A DNA stretch of 64,000 nucleotides from Caulobacter sp. 602-1 (GTDB taxonomy: Bacteria > Pseudomonadota > Alphaproteobacteria > Caulobacterales > Caulobacteraceae), in assembly GCF_003931565.1 (NCBI RefSeq), contig NZ_RRYI01000002.1, positions 620,001-684,000 on the forward strand. Direction: 5' to 3'. The notes under the pieces are model-generated. The model ran no database searches. It saw only the letters and a program-made list of their open reading frames with translations, and was not told where the DNA came from. Both the position numbers and the translations under genes were made by a program. Below, one piece after another: positions 45,996 to 53,595 of this stretch. Numbering within the stretch: position 1 is the first letter of the stretch; each line of letters starts with the position of its first letter.

Positions 45996-47219
45996 ATGGA
46001 TTTCAACGATTCCCCCGAGGAAGCCGCCTACCGCGAGAAGGCCCGCGCCTGGCTGGCCGAGAACGCCGCCGCGCATCGCGCCAAGTTCGGCGAACTCAAG
46101 CCCAACACGCCCGAGCACATGGCCGCGGCCAAGGACTGGCAGGCCACCAAGGCCGCCGCCGGCTATGCCTGCATCACCTGGCCCGCGGCCATCGGCGGGG
46201 GCGGCGGCACGCCGATCCAGTCGGTGATCTTCGGCCAGGAAGAGGGCAGAGCGGGCCTGGGCTATGGCTACTTCACCATCGGCCTGGGCATGTGCGTGCC
46301 CACGGTCATGGCCTTCGCTGACAGCGAGACCAAGAAACGCTTCGTCTCGCCCGCCGTGAAGGGCGAGGAGATCTGGTGCCAGCTGTTCTCCGAGCCGGCG
46401 GGCGGCTCCGACGTGGCGGCCCTGCGCACCCGCGCCGTCAAGGACGGCGACGAGTGGGTGATCAACGGTCAGAAGGTCTGGACGACAGGCGCCCACTATT
46501 GCGACTACGGCATCCTGCTCACCCGGACCGACCCCGATGTGCCCAAGCACAAGGGCCTGACCATGTTCTGGATCGACATGAAGGACGCCGCCGTCGAGTG
46601 CCGGCCGATCCACCAGATGTCGGGCGGGCGCGAGTTCAACGAGGTCTATTTCACCGACCTGCGCGTCAAGGACAGCCAGCGCCTGGGCGAGGTCGGCGAC
46701 GGCTGGAAGGTGGCCCTCGTCACCCTGATGAACGAGCGCCTGGCGGTCGGCGGCTCGGCCGGTCCGAACTATCGCGAGGTCATGAAGCTGGCCCAGGATC
46801 TCGCCGGCCCCACCGGTCCGGCGATCAAGGACCAGGCGTTCCGCGAGAAGCTGGCCGACTGGTACGTGCAGTCCGAGGGGCTGAAGTTCACCCGCTTCCG
46901 GACCATGACCGCCCTGTCGCGCGGCCAGACGCCGGGACCGGAAAGCTCGATCGGCAAGATCATCTCGGCCAACCAGTTGCAGGAGATGGCCAACACCGCC
47001 GTCGAGATGGAGGACCAGTACGGCATCCTCGTCGATCCCGACCAAGCCCCGGCCGAGGCGGCGTTCCAGCAGAGTCTGATGTGGGCGCCGGGCCTGCGCA
47101 TCGCCGGCGGCACCGATGAGATTCTGAAGAACATCATCGCCGAACGGGTGCTGGGCCTGCCCGGCGATGTGCGCGTCGACAAGGATGTGCCGTTCAAGGA
47201 CATGCCGACCGGGCGCTGA
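45996..47219 (+). CDS. Acyl-CoA dehydrogenase (long form)
   Basis: A 407-residue dehydrogenase with GCGAGGAAA upstream. Motifs: WPAAIGGGGGTPIQSVIFGQEEGRAG, WCQLFSEPAGGSDVAALRTRAVKDGDEWVINGQKVWTTGAHYCDYGILLTRTDP (flavin/substrate loop), HQMSGGREFNEVYFTDLRV, and APGLRIAGGTDEILKNIIAERVLGLP at the C-terminus. The shape is that of FadE17/FadE26-like enzymes from sterol degradation that pair with a second small subunit, which the preceding gene could supply. Its terminator follows 35 nt later, so the two dehydrogenases form a bicistronic operon. Confidence 0.92.
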   Translation: MDFNDSPEEAAYREKARAWLAENAAAHRAKFGELKPNTPEHMAAAKDWQATKAAAGYACITWPAAIGGGGGTPIQSVIFGQEEGRAGLGYGYFTIGLGMCVPTVMAFADSETKKRFVSPAVKGEEIWCQLFSEPAGGSDVAALRTRAVKDGDEWVINGQKVWTTGAHYCDYGILLTRTDPDVPKHKGLTMFWIDMKDAAVECRPIHQMSGGREFNEVYFTDLRVKDSQRLGEVGDGWKVALVTLMNERLAVGGSAGPNYREVMKLAQDLAGPTGPAIKDQAFREKLADWYVQSEGLKFTRFRTMTALSRGQTPGPESSIGKIISANQLQEMANTAVEMEDQYGILVDPDQAPAEAAFQQSLMWAPGLRIAGGTDEILKNIIAERVLGLPGDVRVDKDVPFKDMPTGR

Positions 47220-47253
47220 TTTCGTCGAATCTTCGTCTTCCGTCGATACACTG

Positions 47254-47290
47254 AAGCCGACAGCTGACGAGGTTAGCTGTCGGCTTTTCG
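47254..47290 (+). terminator. Rho-independent terminator of the acyl-CoA dehydrogenase operon
   Basis: Perfect 11-bp stem AGCCGACAGCT/AGCTGTCGGCT (47255-47265 and 47275-47285) with a 9-nt loop, followed by TTTTC. Confidence 0.88.
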
Positions 47291-47480
47291 ATGCTTGGGA
47301 AGATGTTCAGTGCGCGGTGAAGTCGCGCGAAATCCGGGAAATTCGCCTGCCGGGCGAACCCGGACTGTCGTGACAAAGTCTTCATTGCTGGATGGGTTGA
47401 GCTGAGCTTGACAGTCATCACTCCCGGGCACATGAGAGATCGTTGTTTTATGGTTAACGGGCTGGGCTGAAGGGGGATTC

Positions 47481-48983
47481 ATGCGCGAGGCCGGCGACGC
47501 ATTTGCGCGCCTTCGGATGCTCCGTGGAGCGGCCGAGCGCGCGTTCGCCAGCCGCTCCCCCCTGCTGCGTCGCGCCCCGGTGGGCGCGATCGTGGCTGCG
47601 GTGGTGATCCCCCTGGTGGGCTGCGACACGGGCCCCAGCTTCTGGTTTCACAAGCGCGCCAGCGCGTGTCCGCGACCGCAGGCGGCCCAGGGCGTATCCG
47701 GCCAGTTCAACCAGCAGCAGCAAGAGATTCGCGCCCTCCGCCAGGGCGGCTTCCGCGGCGACTTCTTCGCCCAACTGGAGCTGGCCCGCCGCTACGAAGC
47801 GCAGCGCGCGGTCGACAAGAACCTCGAGGATCCGGTCGAGGCGGCCGTCTGGTACGCCATGGCCCTGTCCAACGCCGGCGGGTACGCGCCAATCTCGTCC
47901 TATGAGCGTCGGGGCTCCGAATCGAAGGCCGTGTCGCGCTTCGACGACTGCCGCGCCTTCGAGCGCCGCAGCGCCTATTTCGCCCTCGATCGCCTGCTGT
48001 CGCGCATGTCGACCGAAGAGCGCGAGAAGGTCCGCAACCGGGTGATCTATGTGCTGTCGGCCCAGGGCGCCGACGGATTCCGCACCCTGGCGCGGATCCA
48101 CGACGCCTATTTCGGTCCGTTCGGCGAGCCGTCCGACAACCTCCAGGCCATCCAGGCCTACGGCAAGCCCAGCCAGCCGGGCGCGCCGGCTGCGCTGGAC
48201 CTGTTCCGCCGCAACGACGTCGACGCCTATCTCTACAACTACCTGGCGGTGCAGACCGGCGACGTGTCGGCCTATGTCATGCTCAAGGACTTCGAGCGCA
48301 GCTCGCCCCAGCGCGCCTCGTACGGTTCGTTCGTCGAGACCAAGGCCAAGCGCTGGATCCCGCCCTACGAGTTCTATCCGCCGGAGTCGCCCGACTCGGG
48401 CGTGCCGCACTCCGACGAGTCCGACCTGTCGGGCGAGGCGCGCGAGGCGGCGCTGAGCCGGATCAACGAATTGCCCTTCGTCCATGTGGCCGAGGCCCTG
48501 GCGTACCTGCGGGTCATCCCCTCGGCGGTGCTCGACGAGAAGCTGCTTAGCGTCAACGACGCCCAGACACTGGAATCGATGCTGGGCCGACCCGCCAACG
48601 GCCGCCTGTCCTCGATCGAAAAGGTGCGGGCGATCCAGTACGCCGCGGTCAACGGCTCGTCCAAGGCCCAGCTGGTGCTGGCGGTGATGTACTCAGAGGG
48701 CGTCGGCGTCCCGCGCGACTACGCCCGAGCCTATCACTGGTACGAGGAAGCCGAGCGCCAGGGCTCGGCCGAGGCCAAGTACGCCATGTCGACCTTCTTC
48801 TCCCTGGGCCTGCAGGGCGTGGCCGACCAGGATCGCGCCAAGGCGGTGGTCTACCAGATCGACGGAGCCCTCTCGGGTTTCAAGCCGTCGGCCTATCGGC
48901 TGCAGCAGCTGCTGGCCCAGGTCTCGCGTCCGCCCCGGCCCGCGGCCGATCGCGGCCGTCCGTACAGCGAAAGGGACTTCTAG
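47481..48983 (+). CDS. Sel1-repeat lipoprotein, first gene of an exported-protein operon
   Basis: A 500-residue protein with GAAGGGGG before its ATG. A long basic N-region leads to a hydrophobic stretch and lipobox LVGC with Cys48, so the mature form is probably lipid-anchored. Two Sel1-type helical repeats are clear near the end (AQLVLAVMYSEGVGVPRDYARAYHWYEEAERQGSAEAKYAMSTFFSLGLQGV). Earlier helical segments such as FAQLELARRYEAQ and AAVWYAMALSNAGG look like divergent copies. Sel1 repeats usually serve as protein-binding scaffolds; PodJ and other polarity proteins have them. Its TAG is immediately followed by the ATG of the beta-helix gene. I do not recognise the protein as a named one. Confidence 0.75.
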   Translation: MREAGDAFARLRMLRGAAERAFASRSPLLRRAPVGAIVAAVVIPLVGCDTGPSFWFHKRASACPRPQAAQGVSGQFNQQQQEIRALRQGGFRGDFFAQLELARRYEAQRAVDKNLEDPVEAAVWYAMALSNAGGYAPISSYERRGSESKAVSRFDDCRAFERRSAYFALDRLLSRMSTEEREKVRNRVIYVLSAQGADGFRTLARIHDAYFGPFGEPSDNLQAIQAYGKPSQPGAPAALDLFRRNDVDAYLYNYLAVQTGDVSAYVMLKDFERSSPQRASYGSFVETKAKRWIPPYEFYPPESPDSGVPHSDESDLSGEAREAALSRINELPFVHVAEALAYLRVIPSAVLDEKLLSVNDAQTLESMLGRPANGRLSSIEKVRAIQYAAVNGSSKAQLVLAVMYSEGVGVPRDYARAYHWYEEAERQGSAEAKYAMSTFFSLGLQGVADQDRAKAVVYQIDGALSGFKPSAYRLQQLLAQVSRPPRPAADRGRPYSERDF

Positions 48984-50420
48984 ATGCGCAGCCTCAGCCG
49001 CCTGCTGGCGCTTTGGGCCGCCTTGATCCTCGGCGTCGCGGCCGCCGCGCCCGAGATCGCGATCGCCTCGCCGGACGCCAAGATCGATCAGCAGATCCGG
49101 CCGTGCTTCGGCCTGCTGATCCAGCCGAACCTCTCGCAGGGCTGCAAGGTGCGCTACGCCAAGCCGCGTCCCTGCGCCCGCGGCTATTACCGCTCGCGTG
49201 GCCGCTGCGTGGCGGGCGGCGGCTATGGTCCCGGCTATGGCGGCTACGCGCCGCGCGAGATCAACTGCGACTACGCCTATCCCGGCCAGGTCTCGCAGAC
49301 CCTGGCGCGGCTCTATGACGGCGATACCCTGACCCTGACCTCGACCAATGGCGGGGCCTGCGTCGACTCGCTGAACATCACCCAGTCGATCACCATTGTC
49401 GTCCGGAACTACTCACCCAGCCTGGACCGTCCGATCCTGGTGGCTCCAGCCGGCCTGCCCTGCATCCGCATCCAGCCGGGCGTGCAATATGTCGTGCTGG
49501 AAGGCCTGGGCATCGAGGCCTCGCGCGCGGGTTCTTCCTCGTGCATCACCGGCCGCGCCACCGAGATCGCCCTGAAGAACGTCACGGTCCGCTATGACGG
49601 CGACGCCTCGGCCTTCGACGTGGGCGACAGCCGCATCGAACTGGCCGGCGTGGCCTTCATCGGCCGCACGCGCTCCGCCGTGGTCAAGGCCACCGGCACG
49701 ATCATGGCCCAGGACGTCGAGATCGCCGCCGCCGCCATCGGTGGGGCCTTCGAGACCTCGGGCGACAGCCGCCTAAGAGACATCCGCATTGTCCGCCTCG
49801 GCGACTGGACCGGCTCGTCGCGCACCCGCAACTCGGCCGGCTTCGTGCTCAGCGGCATGAACCGCCAGCAACTGGTGACGATCGACCGCCTGTATGTCGA
49901 TGGCTTCTCGCGCGGCGTCTATATCGGGGGCGGCGACGAGACGACCCTGCTGCGCCCCGTGGTGCGCGACAGCGACTGGGCCGTGACGGTCGAGAACGCC
50001 AATCTGCGCCTGAACGAGGGCGAGCTGGAGGCGACCGATGTCGGCCTCTACGTCGCTTCGGGGATCGTCTACGCCGCCAACAACAAGATCGTCGGCGTCA
50101 TGCGCTCGGGCATCTATGCCGACGCCGGCGGCCAGATCCGCGCGGTCGACAACCGTATCTACGCCCGCCCCGAGGGGTGCAAGGCGCTGGTCAGCGGCTT
50201 CTTCGACGGCGAGCTGACCTGCCGCCCGTGGTTCGAGGCGCCGGAGCTCTATCGCACCCAGCGCGACCGGGCCCGCCTGGACTACGACGCCTACTGGCCG
50301 GCCCAATCCATCGGCCCCGCGCCGCTGGCCGTCAGCGCCGGTCCCGGCGACTTGGCCAATGACGCGGCCGCCACCGGCCTGGCCGGCGCGCCGCCGCAAA
50401 AAGGGGGAGCCCCCAAATGA
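48984..50420 (+). CDS. Exported right-handed parallel beta-helix protein
   Basis: A 478-residue protein. Sec signal (MRSLSRLLALWAALILGVAAAAPEIAIASP), a cysteine-rich N-terminal segment (CFGLLIQPNLSQGCKVRYAKPRPCARGYYRSRGRCVAGGG, four Cys), a Gly/Tyr linker, then repeated short strands with turns as in parallel beta-helices (IAIKNVTV-like, RIELAGVAFIG, RIVRLGDWTG, NLRLNEGELEATDVGLYVASGIVYAANNKIVGVMRSGIYADAGGQIRAVDNRIYA). Similar folds are in pectate lyases, alginate epimerases and phage tailspikes, but I see no catalytic Arg/Asp set to name an enzyme. Zero-nt spacing from the Sel1 gene and ATGA overlap with the next gene argue for a joint function, perhaps in surface polysaccharide or adhesion. 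Confidence 0.72.
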   Translation: MRSLSRLLALWAALILGVAAAAPEIAIASPDAKIDQQIRPCFGLLIQPNLSQGCKVRYAKPRPCARGYYRSRGRCVAGGGYGPGYGGYAPREINCDYAYPGQVSQTLARLYDGDTLTLTSTNGGACVDSLNITQSITIVVRNYSPSLDRPILVAPAGLPCIRIQPGVQYVVLEGLGIEASRAGSSSCITGRATEIALKNVTVRYDGDASAFDVGDSRIELAGVAFIGRTRSAVVKATGTIMAQDVEIAAAAIGGAFETSGDSRLRDIRIVRLGDWTGSSRTRNSAGFVLSGMNRQQLVTIDRLYVDGFSRGVYIGGGDETTLLRPVVRDSDWAVTVENANLRLNEGELEATDVGLYVASGIVYAANNKIVGVMRSGIYADAGGQIRAVDNRIYARPEGCKALVSGFFDGELTCRPWFEAPELYRTQRDRARLDYDAYWPAQSIGPAPLAVSAGPGDLANDAAATGLAGAPPQKGGAPK

Positions 50421-50968
50421 GCAAGCTGGTCCATGGCCTGGTCGCCGCCGCCGTCGCGGCCTCGGCCCTGATCTCGACCCCGGCCTTTGCCCAGCAGGGC
50501 GGCGGCTACGCGCCGACCTATGCCGCCCCTCAAGGCCCTCCACAGGGCTACGCGCCCAAGCGTCGCGACATTTGCGGCGCGCCGATCACCGGCCAGGCGC
50601 CGGACATCATGACCTACGACAGCGCCACGGGGACCCAGGTGTTCGTCGGCGGGACGCGGGGCGGCGGCACGGATGTGGCCGCCTATAACGCCCAAACCGG
50701 ATCGGCCGCAGGCCTGTCGGGCGATCTCAGCCGCCCGGGCCTGGTGTCGTCCTGCGCGGTCGACGGCCTGACCGGCGAGTCCTACGGCGTGACCTCCGAC
50801 CGTCCGGGCCAGGTCACCCTCAGCGGCCGCGACGATCGCGGCGAGCGTTACCAGTTCACCCGCGCTGACGGCCGGACCGACGTCTGGGATCCGCGCTACG
50901 AGAACTACTGCTTCCGGTCGGGCACGGGCCTGTTCGGTCCGCCCAGCGCCGGCGGGCGTCGATGCTGA
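50417..50968 (+). CDS. Exported hypothetical protein of the same operon
   Basis: A 183-residue protein starting within the stop of the beta-helix gene (ATGA). Signal peptide MSKLVHGLVAAAVAASALISTPAFA, a Gln/Gly/Tyr/Pro-rich linker, then a domain with four well-spaced Cys (RRDICGAPITG, VSSCAVDGLTGE, NYCFRSGTG and C-terminal RRC) that could form two disulfides. The repeated phrases YDSATGTQVFVGG, YNAQTGSAAG, DRPGQVTLSGRDDRGERYQFTRADGRTDVWD look like short beta-strands of a small barrel or sandwich. No family recognised. The start has no strong SD of its own, as expected for coupled translation. Confidence 0.7.
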   Translation: MSKLVHGLVAAAVAASALISTPAFAQQGGGYAPTYAAPQGPPQGYAPKRRDICGAPITGQAPDIMTYDSATGTQVFVGGTRGGGTDVAAYNAQTGSAAGLSGDLSRPGLVSSCAVDGLTGESYGVTSDRPGQVTLSGRDDRGERYQFTRADGRTDVWDPRYENYCFRSGTGLFGPPSAGGRRC

Positions 50969-51141
50969 GGCCCGCGGCCCTGCTGATCCTGGCCGCGCTG
51001 ACCGTGGCGGCCTGCGCGGACGGGCGTCCGTACGCGCCATACGACCCGCCGTCCGGCCCGCCACCGCCCTCGGCCCCGAACCGGCACGAGGTCACGCCGC
51101 CGCCGCCGTCGATCGAGGTGGTCCGACCGAAGGTCCCGTAG
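50962..51141 (+). CDS. Small proline-rich lipoprotein, last gene of the exported-protein operon
   Basis: A 59-residue protein overlapping the previous gene by 7 nt. Signal and lipobox MLRPAALLILAALTVAAC put the lipid-bearing Cys at 18. The mature part is about 42 residues, very rich in Pro (runs such as YDPPSGPPPPSAPN and TPPPPS) with no predicted domain. Size and composition suggest an extended envelope tether or an assembly factor for the larger exported partners. The frame is short and easily missed. Support comes from the clean lipobox, the coupling and the operon position. It ends 3 nt before the stop of the convergent amidase gene. Confidence 0.68.
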   Translation: MLRPAALLILAALTVAACADGRPYAPYDPPSGPPPPSAPNRHEVTPPPPSIEVVRPKVP

Positions 51142-51144
51142 GCT

Positions 51145-52638
51145 TTAAGGCGCGATCGTCTTGATGAAGGTCGGCGCCTTGCGGTGGTGCGTCGCCTGCT
51201 CATAGGCGTAGCCCAGGTTCAGCAGCAGCTTCTCGCTCCAGGCCGGACCGATGAACGACAGGCCGACCGGCAGGCCGTTCACGGCGCCCATCGGCACGGT
51301 CAGGTGCGGATAGCCGGCCACGGCGGGCAGGGTGGTCGACGAGCCGCCGTAGTTGTCGCCGTTCAGCGGATCGATGGTCCACGCCGGGCCGGTGGTCGGG
51401 GCGATGATCGCCACCGCGCCGGTGTCCTTCAAAATTCGATCGACGCCTTCCGGGCCGGCCAGACGCTTCGAGTCCGCCAAGGCCTTCAGATAGTCGGGAT
51501 CGGTCAGGCCCTTGGTCTTCTCGGCCTTCTCGAAGCTCTCCTGGCCGAACCACTCAAGCTCTTTCGGGGTCGCCTTGTTGAAGGCGATCAGGTCGGCCAG
51601 CGTACGGCTGGGGACCTTCTTGGGGGCGGTCGATCCCAGATAGGCGGCCATGTCGGCCTTCAGCTCGGTGTAGAGCACCACGCCCTCGGCCTTGCCGATC
51701 GGGCCTTCATCGAACGCCTTGACGTCGATCAGGGTGGCGCCCTGGGCCTGAAGATCCTTCAGCGCCTGCTCGAACACCGCGTCGGTCTTGGGCGAATAGC
51801 CGGTGTAGAACCGCGCCACGGCCAGCTTGACGCCCTTCAGCGCGTCCTTGGAGAGATCGGCCGCATAGTCGGTCTTGCGGGCGTCGGCGTCCTTGGTGGC
51901 AACGTCGGCGGGGTCGCTGCCGGCGATGATGGTCAACACCTTGGCGGCGTCCTCGACCGTGGTGGTCATCGGGCCGGCGGTGTCCTGGCTGTGGCTGATC
52001 GGCACGATATGGGTGCGCGAGACCAGGCCCACGGTCGGCTTCAGCCCCACCAGGCCGTTGATCGCCGCCGGGCAGGTGATCGAGCCGTCGGTCTCGGTGC
52101 CGATGGCCATCGGGGCGAGGCCCGCCGCCACCGCCGCGCCCGAGCCGCTGGACGAGCCGCAGGCGCTGCGGTCCAGGACGTAGGGGTTGCGCACCGTGCC
52201 GCCGACCGCGCTCCAGCCGCTGATCGACTTGCTGGAGCGGATGTTGGCCCATTCCGACAGGTTGGCCTTGCCCAGCATGACCAGGCCGGCGTCGCGCAGA
52301 CGTTTGGCGATGGGCGCGTCGCGGCCGGTGACGTTGTCCTTCAACGCCAGAGAGCCGGCGGTCGTCGGCAGTGGATCGGCGCTCTCGATATTGTCCTTCA
52401 GCAGGATCGGGACGCCGTGCAGGGGCGAGCGGACCTTGCCGGCCTTGCGCTCGGCGTCCAGGGCCTTGGCCTCGGCCAGGGCGTTGGGGTTGGTGGCGAT
52501 CACCGCGTGCAGGACGGGGTTCTTGTCCTTGATGACCGCCAGATAGGCCTTGGTCGCCTGTTCGGCGGTCTGCGCCGAGGCGCTCCCGGTCAGGAAGGCG
52601 ACGGCGGCGGCGCCAGCCAGAAAGGCGAACTTGGTCAT
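51145..52638 (-). CDS. Exported amidase (amidase-signature family)
   Basis: About 497 residues from ATG 52638. Signal peptide MTKFAFLAGAAAVAFLTGSASA, then the amidase-signature fold with catalytic Lys81 (VPILLKDNIES), cis-Ser near 163 (ACGSSSGSGAAVAAGLAP) and nucleophile Ser186 (GTETDGSITCPAAINGLVGLKPT). The usual GGSSGGS is changed to CGSSSGSG and the GGSI to DGSI, though the three catalytic residues are kept. Such enzymes hydrolyse amides of varied substrates; periplasmic location suggests peptide or xenobiotic amide breakdown. It is monocistronic by position. A longer in-frame start lies in non-signal sequence. Confidence 0.9.
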   Translation of the reverse strand: MTKFAFLAGAAAVAFLTGSASAQTAEQATKAYLAVIKDKNPVLHAVIATNPNALAEAKALDAERKAGKVRSPLHGVPILLKDNIESADPLPTTAGSLALKDNVTGRDAPIAKRLRDAGLVMLGKANLSEWANIRSSKSISGWSAVGGTVRNPYVLDRSACGSSSGSGAAVAAGLAPMAIGTETDGSITCPAAINGLVGLKPTVGLVSRTHIVPISHSQDTAGPMTTTVEDAAKVLTIIAGSDPADVATKDADARKTDYAADLSKDALKGVKLAVARFYTGYSPKTDAVFEQALKDLQAQGATLIDVKAFDEGPIGKAEGVVLYTELKADMAAYLGSTAPKKVPSRTLADLIAFNKATPKELEWFGQESFEKAEKTKGLTDPDYLKALADSKRLAGPEGVDRILKDTGAVAIIAPTTGPAWTIDPLNGDNYGGSSTTLPAVAGYPHLTVPMGAVNGLPVGLSFIGPAWSEKLLLNLGYAYEQATHHRKAPTFIKTIAP

Positions 52639-52741
52639 GAAGCGTGTCCCCCGAACGGCCGCGCCTCGAGCGCGGGCCGGTGCGGAGGATGAGGTCAAAA
52701 ATCCACGATCGCCAAGGGCCTCGCGGCCCGTTCGCGCGCGA

Positions 52742-53530
52742 TCAGGCGAAGACCGCCACGTTCTGGCGCGCCAGGACCAGTGGGTGACCATTCCGGTCCC
52801 ACAGGTGCATCTCCTGGGTGGAATAGCCTTCGCCAACGGTCTCGGCGCGCGTGCGCAGCAGGCGCCAGCCGTCATCCTCCTCAGCGGGCAGGCCGACCAC
52901 GTCCATCGCCCAGGTCATGGTCGAGATCGGGGCGAACTGGGTGAACAGGGCCATGGCCGGGGGCGGCGGCATGTCGGCCAGGGCGATGAGGGCCGACAGC
53001 GAGCGGGCCGCCGGGTCGCGGTGACGGATCCACAGCAGGTATTCGGGGTCCCCACCGGCCAGCGGTCGCGTGCCGCCCGCCTTCCGCACCTCGAACTGGG
53101 CCGAGAAGTGCGGCGCGCCTTGGCGGCTTTCCGGGAAGAAGGATTCGCAGGCCTCGGGCGGCACGACGTCAGGGGCGGGGACCTCGCTGTAGGACAGCGT
53201 CGAGACCCGCGCCGCGCCGAAGGTCAGGACCCCGTGGGTGGCCACGCCCTGTTCGCCGACCAGGTCGACCGCGACGAACAGGGTCGACTTGCCCTGACGC
53301 AGCGGCCTGACCTGGATGGCCAGTTCGCCAGACGCGGGGCCGACGAAGGCGAACTGGGCCGAGCGCAGGGGCGGCGCCTCCGGAAAGGTGCGCTGGGCGG
53401 CCTCGACGCAGAGCGCCGCCGAAAGGCCGCCATAGGTGGTGCGGCCCTGCTTCCAGTCGTCGGTGACGAAGGCGGAAAAGCCGGACTCGGTGGCGGCGAC
53501 GGCGGCGATCAGATCGGTATAGAGCGTCAT
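52742..53530 (-). CDS. Acyl-CoA thioesterase family protein (TesB-like double hotdog)
   Basis: A 262-residue cytosolic protein. N-terminal hotdog with FVTDDWKQGRTTYGGLSAALCVEAAQRTFPEAPPLRSAQFAFVGPASGELAIQVRPLRQGKSTLFVAVDLVGEQG, then a second hotdog with MALFTQFAPISTMTWAMDVVG and STQEMHLWDRNGHPLVLARQNVAVF. The helix GG-ALCVEAAQRT and the C-terminal W-D-x-x-G-x-P-L-x-L-x-R-Q are typical of the TesB/acyl-CoA thioesterase II group. It should hydrolyse acyl-CoA to free acid. It begins 65 nt from the BlaR1-like gene and ends 103 nt from the amidase start; no operon partner is obvious. Confidence 0.88.
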   Translation of the reverse strand: MTLYTDLIAAVAATESGFSAFVTDDWKQGRTTYGGLSAALCVEAAQRTFPEAPPLRSAQFAFVGPASGELAIQVRPLRQGKSTLFVAVDLVGEQGVATHGVLTFGAARVSTLSYSEVPAPDVVPPEACESFFPESRQGAPHFSAQFEVRKAGGTRPLAGGDPEYLLWIRHRDPAARSLSALIALADMPPPPAMALFTQFAPISTMTWAMDVVGLPAEEDDGWRLLRTRAETVGEGYSTQEMHLWDRNGHPLVLARQNVAVFA

Positions 53531-53595
53531 GCGAAAGAGGTTCGTTTTCTTTCACTACGGAAGTCAAGCGCCGTCGTCGCCTCGGATTTGGGATC

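Noticed and set aside
44787..47045. 752-aa open frame antisense to the acyl-CoA dehydrogenase pair
   Set aside because: Spans two real genes and their spacer; composition is that of a mirror frame.
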